Part shown: positions 38,101 through 45,640 of the stretch, piece by piece
Numbering within the stretch: position 1 is the stretch's first letter
Layout of the letters: each line of letters starts with the position of its first letter
Assembly: GCF_003867075.1 (NCBI RefSeq)
Contig: NZ_CP032544.1
Span: 1,978,001 to 2,042,000 of the forward strand
DNA: 64,000 nucleotides
Direction of reading: 5' to 3'
Source: Tenacibaculum mesophilum
Lineage (GTDB): Bacteria > Bacteroidota > Bacteroidia > Flavobacteriales > Flavobacteriaceae
The notes under the pieces: generated by a model
Databases searched by the model: none
What the model saw: the letters and a program-made list of their open reading frames with translations, nothing else
Told to the model about the DNA's origin: nothing
Made by a program: the position numbers and the translations under genes

Positions 38101-38342
38101 CCTCTAAAAGGGATAGTTGATGTGGTTAGTTTTTTGAAAAAATGTTGCCAATCTCCTGAAGCTACTTCGTGATTTTCTGTAGGAAAATAATTTAGCTTTT
38201 TGGCAAAATTATAGGCAAACAATATCCAATCTTCTATAGTAAAATCGTGAAGTTCGAAATTTTCAGGATTCAATGCTTCAATGTATCGTAGCTCTTGACC
38301 TGTTCCACTTCGTTGTAATATGTTAGATATGATTTTACTCAT
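35166..38342 (-). CDS. eCIS baseplate J-like protein (Afp11/Pvc11-like)
   Basis: This 1058-aa protein has a baseplate J/gp6-like C-terminal region with FGGSTEESDANFYRRISERLRHKNRAIT-type sequence near residues 825-850, LWDYEHLILQEFPEIYKVKCL next, and a VEVSFYEGYDENYYTEQLKTDITKFLSPWAF-type end, all typical of Pvc11. The N-terminus (SGTGQELRYIEALNPENFEL and DWQHFF) is also family-like. It forms the baseplate wedge together with the Pvc12-like protein, whose ATG lies 13 bp inside its 3' end. Confidence 0.9.
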   Translation of the reverse strand: MSKIISNILQRSGTGQELRYIEALNPENFELHDFTIEDWILFAYNFAKKLNYFPTENHEVASGDWQHFFKKLTTSTIPFRGTREYNKLKENIQTTLERYTQEGKLSPHLTLFVCFLKLLEHSKERFNNLTKRHLDFYYKEILQVQKREPIPDQAHVIFELAKKITDERIEEGTLLDAKKDSLGNPLVYETEEELIVNKASVGVIKTIYNNNTAELKKIKVSEVANTKDGIEEELPEDEPYWYPFGYPASEKNATELPDAELGFSIASPMLWLQEGDRTVTVTIKFKNNFEESSFEVSELIPTIQLFGSGNEKWITPTLIAINHVNEGNLEITNEVSFTFTLGLDSEALVAYNEEFLLEKYDTLYPLVRFVFDVSNTKGYDFYRLLAGNILEKVTIKTDVKGVKSAIVENDNGVVRTKKPFHPFTTRPIEGSNFSVSYKEAFSKKWKDFKVNLRWKNTPEDFKEWYQAYVTSSNYSSINKYIDVLNKNIDERALLVNNETHFKVEKRLLHVAGEANETVGEIKNLFIKEIDEETDEVSYTAEFEVENNANAYEIGKAEALQLSLEQSFLHELYSKLYALAVSANDKDIIFPNEPYTPLVESISVNYSAEETMLLEKMDLEGNRIQLFHEHPFGQHEENYAEKKYLQEEKGIVDLFDKDVIQTTLVPKYCVGGHLFLGIENVEPQQNLSLLIQVLVGSENPLVESFGENEKINWSILCNNKWKTLENNIISNNTDNFLKSGIVTFSIPKEATSNNTLLPSGYTWIRAQMNKSYDAVCKAIGIHAQAVLATFKNNDNEVSHLKNGLPCETIKKMVTRIPQIKSVSQPYNAFGGSTEESDANFYRRISERLRHKNRAITLWDYEHLILQEFPEIYKVKCLNHTSETSFTAAGHVTLIVVPDTVNKNVFDIYQPRVSKATLNSVTNYINSLNTLHVNAEVINPNYEEITIGLEVSFYEGYDENYYTEQLKTDITKFLSPWAFDETKEVTFGIMLHKSILIDYLEKLTYVDYLQNVTMNGDAKVYKIEPSNPKSILVSAKTHNVSTVLTTCKGTKKIIEQTCQL

Positions 38343-38350
38343 GATGTATC

Positions 38351-38764
38351 TTAGTTTATATCGGTTCCTTCTCCTTTATAAAAAGGGAAAACCACATTGG
38401 TTCTACTATTCGTAGCTCTAATTCTATATTCAATTTTTATAATCAACATTCCTTCTAAAGGATCTGTTTCTGAAACATCAATATGAATCACATCAATTCT
38501 TGGTTCGTGATATAAAATTGCTGTTTCTATTAAATCTTTAGCATAGGTTATTAGCGTTCTATCTAACTTTTCAAAAAGAAGCTCTTGTAAGTTGCAACCG
38601 TAATTAGGAAGCATAACACGTTCTCCTAATCGAGTAGTTAACAATATTTCCAAGCTACTTTTAATGTCTTCTTCTTCAGAAATCATGACAACTTCGCTTA
38701 GATCTTTTGAAAACTCTGGTGGAAAATCCCAACCTATTCCTAAAAATGCTTTTTTATTTTCCAT
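38351..38764 (-). CDS. eCIS gp25-like baseplate protein (Afp9/Pvc9-like)
   Basis: This 137-aa protein of the T4 gp25/GPW family shows GIGWDFPPEF at the N-terminus, the central TRLGERVMLPNYGCNLQELLFE with the conserved GER...P.YG..L signature, and IKIEYRIRATNSRTNVVFPFY at the end. It links the baseplate hub to the sheath and starts sheath assembly. It lies 2 bp behind PAAR and 8 bp before baseplate J. Confidence 0.95.
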   Translation of the reverse strand: MENKKAFLGIGWDFPPEFSKDLSEVVMISEEEDIKSSLEILLTTRLGERVMLPNYGCNLQELLFEKLDRTLITYAKDLIETAILYHEPRIDVIHIDVSETDPLEGMLIIKIEYRIRATNSRTNVVFPFYKGEGTDIN

Positions 38765-38766
38765 TA

Positions 38767-39057
38767 TTATCCTATTAAAACTGTTGGTTCTCCTAGTACG
38801 ATAGTACCTCCATGTGCTGTACTATCTCCCATTCTTGCAGCTGGCATTCCACCTATTAATACGGTTCCTGAACCCATTACTATACTATCAGGTGGTCCAG
38901 TACATGTTGCCATATCACCTACTCTAGCTGCGGGTAAACCTCCAATTAATACGGTAGGCTCTCCTGCGGGTAAAATTGGTCCTCCAACGTGAGGTACAAC
39001 TCCTGTAACCATTGGACACACGTGCATGTCTGTTATTCTTGCTGCTGGGTTTCCCAT
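38767..39057 (-). CDS. PAAR-domain spike tip protein (Afp10/Pvc10-like)
   Basis: This 96-aa protein consists of PAAR-type repeats with the pattern G-E/S-x-T-V-L-I-G-G-x-P-A-A-R-x-G-D, seen two and a half times. His and Cys residues (candidates H12, C14, H23, C52, H82) could bind the tip metal. PAAR proteins sharpen the VgrG-like spike. There is no C-terminal toxin extension. The gene starts 4 bp after the spike gene stop. Confidence 0.93.
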   Translation of the reverse strand: MGNPAARITDMHVCPMVTGVVPHVGGPILPAGEPTVLIGGLPAARVGDMATCTGPPDSIVMGSGTVLIGGMPAARMGDSTAHGGTIVLGEPTVLIG

Positions 39058-39061
39058 TTTT

Positions 39062-40807
39062 TTAATTTATTTGAACTAATGAACCTTTTAAAACAGCTAT
39101 AGCACTTGTTGAAACTTCTGCTCCAGCACTCCCTTCTGCTTTAAATTCTGCATTGGCTGCTATACTCACATTAGTTCCTTCAATAGTTACGTCTCCTGAC
39201 GCTTTCAATGAAATATCTCCGGCACTTTCCATTGATATTCCATCGCTGTTTATCGTAATTATATTAGAGTTATCATCTTCAATCGTTATGGCTCCTTCAT
39301 CTTCATCCAGCGTAATCATTTTTCCTGCGGGTGTTTCAATGGTGATTATTTTTTTGTCGTCATCAAACAACACCTTCATTTCACTTCTTGTAATGATTCC
39401 TTTTTCGTGATTATCATCGGTTGCTGTGATTGGAGATGGTTTTGCGCTACTGTGCAACATTCCTAAAACAATGGCATCGTTAGGGTCATCATTGATGAAC
39501 CCTACAATAACCTCATCACCTATTTCTGGTCGGAAATAAATACCTCTATTTTCTCCTGCATCTGGCGAAGCAATTCTACACCAAATACCTTCTTCTTCGT
39601 TATTTACAATAGGTATTTGCACTAAAATTCTATCTTCTCCATCAGGGTCTTCTTCTAATTGAGAAACAATTCCTACTTGTAAACCTTGAATAGCTGGTAA
39701 TAATCCTGAAGCTGGTTTTGCTGAAATTTCAAAGGTTTCAGAAAACCACTCTGTTGATAAGCCAAATTGTGCATTGGCTACCCAATTTCCTTCTGAAATA
39801 ACATGTTGAACTCCCGTTACATATACATTTCCGTTAAATCGGTCTCCTACTCCTTCTAGTTTTAAAATGGTATTTGGTTTTACCGATGGGATTCCTTGGA
39901 ACTTTACACGCCCTCTTACTTTTGCCAATTGTTGAAATAACCATTTAGCATCAGCCCAATCTTGTAATTCGGTATCGGCTACCACACCACCGTGTCGTAA
40001 CTCCATACTTTCTAAACCTATTGTTTTGTTTAAGTCTGAAACCGATAAGTTTCCGTTTAAACTTACATTTGGATCTTTTCCTTCAATTTCTATTACTTCT
40101 TGGTCAGCATGATTCCAACTATAAGCTGCTACTTTTTTAACTTGATGACGTGCGTCTATTTCTGCATCAAAATCTAATAAGGAACTACCGAAGGTTACGG
40201 TTTCAATTTCTGACTGACTTACATTGGGTTTGGCTATGGTAATGGTTCCATCATCAACAAAACACAGTTTCCCATTTGCTTGGGCTCTTGAAACTACAAA
40301 ATCCCAATCTGACGCATTGTATTGTACTAATTCTGCATGGTTATAATTGGTAGCCTCTACATCTTTAGATAAACCATATTTTCCTATAATTTCTTCAAAA
40401 ATGTCGCTATCGGTACTTTCATAGAAGTATTTGCTTTTTCTACCTACGGTCATTTTTACCGCTTCATCTTTACATTCAACAATTAACTGTGCTGAACTGG
40501 CTCTAATTCTTAGATTATGTTTGATAACAATTCCCTTGAAAATGGTTTCTTCATCAGAATGGTAACCTGCAGTAATTTCAATTTCTTTTCCAGGAATTAA
40601 CAACTCTTCATTACTTAATTTAAAATCTCTCTGTGAGGCTTCTCCATCAATTAAAATAATTTGAGCCGTTGGTATTTTATTTACTTCTTTTGAAACAGTA
40701 ATATTTTTCACCTCATATTGTTTGGAAAGTTCTTCTCCTTCAATCAAGATTTTAAAAGTGACTAAATCTGCACTTTTTGAAGTTTGTATAGTTCCTGTAT
40801 TATTCAT
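39062..40807 (-). CDS. VgrG-like central spike protein (Afp8/Pvc8-like)
   Basis: In this 581-aa protein, residues 1-370 correspond to the gp27-like hub (VKNITVSKEVNKIPTAQIIL, then RGRVKFQGIPSVKPNTILKLEG). An OB fold follows (VGIVSQLEEDPDGEDRILVQIP, then GIYFRPEIGDEVIVGFINDDP, about 375-450). The end is a gp5-like beta-helix needle with GxIxIxDDNxNxITINxxGIxMESAGDIxLKA repeats. It lacks an extra effector domain. Its ATG directly follows the stop of the LysM gene. It carries the PAAR tip and plugs the tube at the baseplate. Confidence 0.93.
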   Translation of the reverse strand: MNNTGTIQTSKSADLVTFKILIEGEELSKQYEVKNITVSKEVNKIPTAQIILIDGEASQRDFKLSNEELLIPGKEIEITAGYHSDEETIFKGIVIKHNLRIRASSAQLIVECKDEAVKMTVGRKSKYFYESTDSDIFEEIIGKYGLSKDVEATNYNHAELVQYNASDWDFVVSRAQANGKLCFVDDGTITIAKPNVSQSEIETVTFGSSLLDFDAEIDARHQVKKVAAYSWNHADQEVIEIEGKDPNVSLNGNLSVSDLNKTIGLESMELRHGGVVADTELQDWADAKWLFQQLAKVRGRVKFQGIPSVKPNTILKLEGVGDRFNGNVYVTGVQHVISEGNWVANAQFGLSTEWFSETFEISAKPASGLLPAIQGLQVGIVSQLEEDPDGEDRILVQIPIVNNEEEGIWCRIASPDAGENRGIYFRPEIGDEVIVGFINDDPNDAIVLGMLHSSAKPSPITATDDNHEKGIITRSEMKVLFDDDKKIITIETPAGKMITLDEDEGAITIEDDNSNIITINSDGISMESAGDISLKASGDVTIEGTNVSIAANAEFKAEGSAGAEVSTSAIAVLKGSLVQIN

Positions 40808-41494
40808 TTATGCGAATTTTTGTAAGGGTGGAAAAAAAATTTCTTGACCAGGTTGTAATTTTCTGAACTGCATTATTTTATTAACACGAGCTACTTCTAT
40901 ATAATACTTGGAGTCTCCATAAATACGATGACACATAAGTGGCAAAGTGTCTCCTGATTTTACTTTACGATAATGTGTTAAATCTGGTGATTGATTATTT
41001 TCCCTTGCTACTCTTAAATCATCATCAACAGTACCTTTTACCTTAAGCTTTGCACTGGCACGTAATGGTGTTCCATCTGGTGCAAACAATTTATATTCTA
41101 TAGAAAGATCGACTAAAGAGCCTTTAAAAAGGAGAGCTCCCCATTTAATCATTAAATAGTTAGGTTTGTGCTCCTCTCCTTTATATTCGAATACAATTTT
41201 TTTGAATGCTTCTATTTTATCTATGATTCCATATTTTAGATCACTTTTTCCATCAATGGCTCCACTACTATCAAATAACAAGTCTAAATCTAATTCTTGA
41301 GGAGGTATTCTTGTAAACTTAGGCTGAGAACCACTTGTACCTTGCCCTTGCTCTTCAGTATATTCTGGCTTATAAGCAATCATATACTTTTCTGGGTTTA
41401 TAAGTGTTGTAAACTCTCCATTGGCTACTTCATCCTTAAACTTATCGTCAGAATAGGCCTTTATTACTAATTTTTTTAACTCTCCTTGACTCAT
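40808..41494 (-). CDS. eCIS tube-baseplate adaptor with LysM domain (Afp7/Pvc7-like)
   Basis: This 228-aa protein has a CIS-tube N-terminal domain (FTTLINPEKYMIAYKPEY, then PPQELDLDLLFDSSG). A LysM motif ends it (VKSGDTLPLMCHRIYGDSKYY, then KLQPGQEIFFPP, about 175-225), like T4 gp53 and Pvc7. It connects the tube to the spike hub. Its ATG overlaps the DUF5908 stop as TAATG. Confidence 0.93.
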   Translation of the reverse strand: MSQGELKKLVIKAYSDDKFKDEVANGEFTTLINPEKYMIAYKPEYTEEQGQGTSGSQPKFTRIPPQELDLDLLFDSSGAIDGKSDLKYGIIDKIEAFKKIVFEYKGEEHKPNYLMIKWGALLFKGSLVDLSIEYKLFAPDGTPLRASAKLKVKGTVDDDLRVARENNQSPDLTHYRKVKSGDTLPLMCHRIYGDSKYYIEVARVNKIMQFRKLQPGQEIFFPPLQKFA

Positions 41495-41655
41495 TATCGT
41501 TGTTTTTGCCTTTCAAGAATATCCATTACTTCTTCCACACATGCTGAAACTATAGCTGCAGTATTTCCGTTTTTTGATCCACTAGTTTTTCCTTGTGATT
41601 CTGATTTCTCATCCACATTAATCTTGATATGTAGTTCTTTGATGGTAATAGGCAT
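41494..41655 (-). CDS. DUF5908 small eCIS protein (Afp6/Pvc6-like)
   Basis: This 53-aa protein reads MPITIKELHIKINV at its start and VEEVMDILERQKQR at its end. The MPIxIxELxIxxxV start is typical of DUF5908 proteins at the Pvc6 position of eCIS loci. It fills the 164-bp gap between the second tube gene and the LysM gene. Its ATG lies 1 bp after the tube stop and its TAA overlaps the next ATG as TAATG. Such tight coupling on both sides supports a real gene. Its role in the particle is unknown; it may act as an assembly factor. Confidence 0.85.
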   Translation of the reverse strand: MPITIKELHIKINVDEKSESQGKTSGSKNGNTAAIVSACVEEVMDILERQKQR

Positions 41656-41656
41656 C

Positions 41657-42094
41657 TTATACTATTTTAAAATAATTATAGGTTAACTCAAGTGTTTCAA
41701 TAACCAGTTTACTTTCTTCAGCGTTAAAGTCACCTACATTCCATTTTACAGGATATGCATGTTTTACATTCCAAGTTTGTATGGCTTGTTCGTCTTCTCC
41801 TAATAACATTACATTGATGTTTACGGGTTGTATTTCAAAGTTTCCTAAAGCTTTTTTACACCACTTGATTACTTCCGAGTCTACAAGCATCCCTCTTTTC
41901 AGTACTAAATTTGGGTATTTGGAACGTACAGGTATTTTGTGTTTGAATCTATTTTCTCCTCCTTCGGCTATTTCTTCAGTTTCAAGGTCTACCGTGAGAC
42001 CTGAAACTGATTGAAATGAGTTGTCGCCGCTTGAAGTTGAGATATCTTCAAACTCTACTTTAAAACTAAATCCTACTGGTGGATGATAGCTCAT
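41657..42094 (-). CDS. eCIS inner tube protein, second copy (Afp5/Pvc5-like)
   Basis: This 145-aa protein of the phage-tail-tube/CIS inner-tube family shows YHPPVGFSFKVEFEDIS, a hydrophobic QSVSGLTVDLET strand, YPNLVLKRGMLVDSEVIKWC and KLVIETLELTYNYFKIV. In Afp/PVC the second tube paralogue forms the tube initiation ring on the baseplate; by order this is that copy. Start and upstream stop overlap as TAATG. Confidence 0.93.
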   Translation of the reverse strand: MSYHPPVGFSFKVEFEDISTSSGDNSFQSVSGLTVDLETEEIAEGGENRFKHKIPVRSKYPNLVLKRGMLVDSEVIKWCKKALGNFEIQPVNINVMLLGEDEQAIQTWNVKHAYPVKWNVGDFNAEESKLVIETLELTYNYFKIV

Positions 42095-42540
42095 TACGAT
42101 GACATTTTTAGCTTCTCAATTGCCCATTCAGCAGTTTCAATGGCAATTTCATTACCATCAGCTTTTAAATCTGTAGGCTGTACTTTAGTGATATAAGCAT
42201 TCTGAGCTTCCCATACTACTGCTGGTTGCCCTGTCTCATCTAATAACTTGATGGTTAAGTCTCCTCTAAACTGCTCACCTCCTTCTTGGAAATAAACTGT
42301 TTTAGCCCATTGCTTGTAAAACTGTTTACTTTCATCTACAAAGGTTCCTCTCTTCATAGTAATGTTACTATACTCGAACAAGCCTGGTTGTTTTGATTTG
42401 TGGTACTCTTTATCTGCTCCTCCACGGTATTCTATTACTTTATTATCAAAACTTAACCCTGATACTTCTGTACAATTAAATTTCGTATCACCAAAGGTTA
42501 CCTCGAAGGAAAACTTTGGCATTGGATATGATTCTGCCAT
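42094..42540 (-). CDS. eCIS inner tube protein, main copy (Afp1/Pvc1-like)
   Basis: This 148-aa protein has the common tube fold: YPMPKFSFEVTFGD, NCTEVSGLSFDNKVIEYRGG, YSNITMKRGTFVD and EIAIETAEWAIEKLKM. It is directly behind the sheath gene and followed by a paralogue of nearly the same length, so it is the likely major tube subunit. Only two tube genes are present, not three as in Afp and PVC. Confidence 0.93.
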   Translation of the reverse strand: MAESYPMPKFSFEVTFGDTKFNCTEVSGLSFDNKVIEYRGGADKEYHKSKQPGLFEYSNITMKRGTFVDESKQFYKQWAKTVYFQEGGEQFRGDLTIKLLDETGQPAVVWEAQNAYITKVQPTDLKADGNEIAIETAEWAIEKLKMSS

Positions 42541-42584
42541 GATTCTTTATTTTTTATTTATATTTTTTTGGTTAGTTAGTTTAC

Positions 42585-44534
42585 TTATGCTTCTTGCATT
42601 TTGTGAGAGAATTTAAGGATGATAAATTCAGCTGGACGTACTACTGCCATACCTATTTCTATGATCATATTTCCTTCTAAAACATCTTGAGCTGTCATGG
42701 TTTCTCCTAAACCAACACTTACATAAAATGCTTTTTCTGGCGTAGGACCTGCAAGTGCTCCTGCTCTCCATTGTTGTGTTAAGAAATTATCAATCATTGC
42801 TTTTACACGTACCCAAGTGTTTTTATCATTAGGTTCAAAAACAAATTGTTCTGTTGCTTTTTTTATTGACTCTTCTGCCATGTTGAAGAAACGTCTTACA
42901 GATACATATCTCCATTCGTTGTCGTTTCCTGCAAGAGTTCTTGCTCCCCATACTAGATTTCCTTTACCTACAAAAGATCGAATTGCATTTATTGATTTAC
43001 CTGCTACTGTATCTACATTCAAGTCCCTTTGTGCTTCGTGAGAAATGTTAACGGTTGGCTCAATTACATAATTTAAACTTACATTAGCTGGTGCTTTCCA
43101 TACACCTCTATCAGAATCAACTCTTGCATAAACACCTGCTATGGCACTACTTGGAGGTAATATTAATGGTAGGTTGGATATTTCAGCTTTTATTTGATTA
43201 TAAAGAGCATCATCTTCAGTTTTTATAACATCTAACGCCTTTACTGTGGCACTTCCACTAGATGTAGGTAAGTTTGTTATTAAATCATCAAGCTCTCCTG
43301 AAGCTATTAATGTGTTAATTTTATCTACGATAGAGTCTGTAGAGTCATTATGAATTCCAAGAGCTCTCTGTAAAGAAGGATTGTTTGTTGTAGTTTCTGA
43401 GATTTCATTGAAAACTGTAATTTTAGAATCATCGTCATTCAGACGATCCTTCACTTTATTTAATTCTAGCTGTAATGTTTCGATCTCATTAGTTATCCAA
43501 GTGTCTAAAGCATTTGCTTCAGCAACTGCAGCACCATCTGTTCTTGCCAAATTTAATGCTTTGTTCAACTCAACTTCTAAGTTGCTTAAGTAGTTTTTAA
43601 TGCTATTAATTCTTGCTACTATATTAGGAACTTCGGCAACTGCATCTGTATTTTCATCGGGCCCAGACAGATTATCAACAGTAGTAGATATTGCTACAAT
43701 CTCTGTTAAAAAAGTAGATAAATCGGTCGTATCTATTCCTGTTGCAATCAACTGAGCTTCTGCTTGAATATTTCTGGGTAACGCTGTACTTATTGTAACA
43801 TTTGTAGAAGATTCATCATAACTATAATCTAGAATAGTTTTTATAAATGGATAATAAGCGGCTCCATATTTAAGATAATTTTTGTCTGAACTTATTCTAT
43901 CTCTTAAAATGCCTACGTTTGGAAAAGAAGCGTCTATAGTATCATAAGTTCTAGTATCTATAATTGTAAAACGGTCTTGTAATTCATTACATTGCGTTAA
44001 CGCTGAGTTATATAGGCTGTAAAAAGTGGTGTCATCTGTTAATGCAGTTGCATCAGGAAACACTATTAAAGTTACTTCATCTACTTTTCTTACTTCAGCT
44101 AATCCATCATTAAAATCTGAATCGGAAGTAATGGCTGTTACTTGCGAATCGCTACCATCTAATAAGTTTGATTCACCATACCTACCTACAGAAGTAATAT
44201 AGCAAGGACCACCTCCATTGGCAAAGTATAATTGTAAACTATAGTACATTAAAAAAGGTGACTTTTCTGCACTATTTGGAGCTTCTACAGACACTTTTCC
44301 ATCTTCTACAGTTACTTCAATGCCTGTTTCTGCTTTTGCCACACCAAAGTACATTTCATACTCTAACATAGAGCTGATTCGTGTAGGTGTTCCTTTTAAA
44401 TCTCCTTTTACTTTTCTGGTTGCCTTTTCAGTATAACCTATAAAAGCTGGAATTGCTGTTTCTACTTGAGCTACCGAAGGCGGAAACTTTACAATTTCCT
44501 CTACGTAGACTCCTGGTGTTTTGTACGCTGACAT
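42585..44534 (-). CDS. eCIS contractile sheath protein with large internal insertion
   Basis: In this 649-aa protein, conserved sheath segments are AYKTPGVYVEEIVKFPPSVAQVETAIPAFIGYT at the N-terminus, GAAYYPFIKT (about 225), PPSSAIAGVYARVDSDRGVWKAPAN (about 455-480), and the C-terminal RNxxW/VRRFFNMAEESIKKATEQFVFEPN and VVRPAEFIILKFSHKM. Between the GAAYYPFIKT and PPSS motifs lie about 200 extra, mostly helical residues that short sheath proteins lack. It is the only sheath gene. The insert would probably face outward on the sheath; its role is unknown. Confidence 0.93.
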   Translation of the reverse strand: MSAYKTPGVYVEEIVKFPPSVAQVETAIPAFIGYTEKATRKVKGDLKGTPTRISSMLEYEMYFGVAKAETGIEVTVEDGKVSVEAPNSAEKSPFLMYYSLQLYFANGGGPCYITSVGRYGESNLLDGSDSQVTAITSDSDFNDGLAEVRKVDEVTLIVFPDATALTDDTTFYSLYNSALTQCNELQDRFTIIDTRTYDTIDASFPNVGILRDRISSDKNYLKYGAAYYPFIKTILDYSYDESSTNVTISTALPRNIQAEAQLIATGIDTTDLSTFLTEIVAISTTVDNLSGPDENTDAVAEVPNIVARINSIKNYLSNLEVELNKALNLARTDGAAVAEANALDTWITNEIETLQLELNKVKDRLNDDDSKITVFNEISETTTNNPSLQRALGIHNDSTDSIVDKINTLIASGELDDLITNLPTSSGSATVKALDVIKTEDDALYNQIKAEISNLPLILPPSSAIAGVYARVDSDRGVWKAPANVSLNYVIEPTVNISHEAQRDLNVDTVAGKSINAIRSFVGKGNLVWGARTLAGNDNEWRYVSVRRFFNMAEESIKKATEQFVFEPNDKNTWVRVKAMIDNFLTQQWRAGALAGPTPEKAFYVSVGLGETMTAQDVLEGNMIIEIGMAVVRPAEFIILKFSHKMQEA

Positions 44535-44563
44535 AATTACTTGTTTTAAATTTTAATTTTTGT

Positions 44564-45640
44564 TTATATAAATACTTCCGAATAATAATCTTGTGATTCT
44601 TTCTTAATACTTTCAGGAGTAGGATTAGGGAAATAATAATCTTCTTGTGGTTCTGGTATAACGTCTTGTTTCTCTATCTCTACACGCCCATTAAGTGTCA
44701 ATGGTTTTTCTTCTGATGTAGTCATTACAAGGTTTTCACTTCTTTTTGTGTAACGCCAAAATGTATTCCTATTTTCAATGCAAATAGTAAACTCAGGAAA
44801 CTCTTTTAGTAGACATTGTTTTGATACGTCAAAGACTTCTGTTTCTTCATTCTTGGCTAATACTTCCTCTGTTAAATTGGTATTGTTGTCTCCTGATATC
44901 TGGATTTGAGCAATACCTATTACTCCACTATTTTTAATTCTTTGCACAAAAGAATTGATAGCATCTATCACCTTTTGCTCTTCTACATTTAAAGGAATAG
45001 CGTTCGTTATTTTAGACTCAATAGTATCTAACTCTGATGCTTCTACATTTGCAATAGTTACTAAGTTTGGTGTAACTGTTTCAAGTTCTTTTTCACTTTC
45101 TAGTTGATGTAAAAGCTTTCTTGTTTCACTATCTGAAATCAAAAAAGAGCTCCATTTTTTTACTTCTGAAATTGCTTCAAATAAATTGATTGCTGAGGAA
45201 CTTTTGTTTGATAAGTAATATAGTTGCTCCTCCTTCTTTTCAATTATGTCTGAAAAATTTTCAAAATAAGGATGGTGTACTTTTAAGTAAAAAGTTAACG
45301 TTAGTGAATCAGATAAAGTAATTATTGGACTATATCTATCTACTTCTTGATTTCCTTCTTCTGTAGTTACTTTTATTGTTTCTGATAGTACTCGAACTCC
45401 CTTTTTATGGTTTCTAAGTAATAGTCTATGATTTTTTAAACTCTTTCTAGTTTCTTCAGTAGGTTGAATTGATAGAAACTTGCTGATATCATATTGTTCT
45501 TCTAAACGTTTTTTTTCTTCTTCTGTAAGAGGTGTTACTCCATTATTTCCTCCATTTAATTCGAAAAAAGTTCGTTCTCCTTCGTTTAGGAAGTAAGAGT
45601 GGTATATATTGATATTGAACAGTGTTTTGTACATAATCAT
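44564..45640 (-). CDS. Unknown eCIS protein between terminator and sheath genes
   Basis: I do not recognise this 358-aa protein. The N-terminus (YKTLFNINIYHSYFLNEGERTFFELN) and an aromatic-rich C-terminal segment with NTFWRYTKRSE and EEDYYFPNP-like acidic/aromatic sequence stand out. About 120-240 is helical and Glu/Ser-rich. It directly abuts the DUF4255 gene (TAA followed by ATG) and precedes the sheath by 29 bp. In this position a cap, tube-end or sheath-end protein is plausible, as single-sheath eCISs such as AlgoCIS are known to carry extra cap components; that is inference. Confidence 0.7.
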   Translation of the reverse strand: MIMYKTLFNINIYHSYFLNEGERTFFELNGGNNGVTPLTEEEKKRLEEQYDISKFLSIQPTEETRKSLKNHRLLLRNHKKGVRVLSETIKVTTEEGNQEVDRYSPIITLSDSLTLTFYLKVHHPYFENFSDIIEKKEEQLYYLSNKSSSAINLFEAISEVKKWSSFLISDSETRKLLHQLESEKELETVTPNLVTIANVEASELDTIESKITNAIPLNVEEQKVIDAINSFVQRIKNSGVIGIAQIQISGDNNTNLTEEVLAKNEETEVFDVSKQCLLKEFPEFTICIENRNTFWRYTKRSENLVMTTSEEKPLTLNGRVEIEKQDVIPEPQEDYYFPNPTPESIKKESQDYYSEVFI

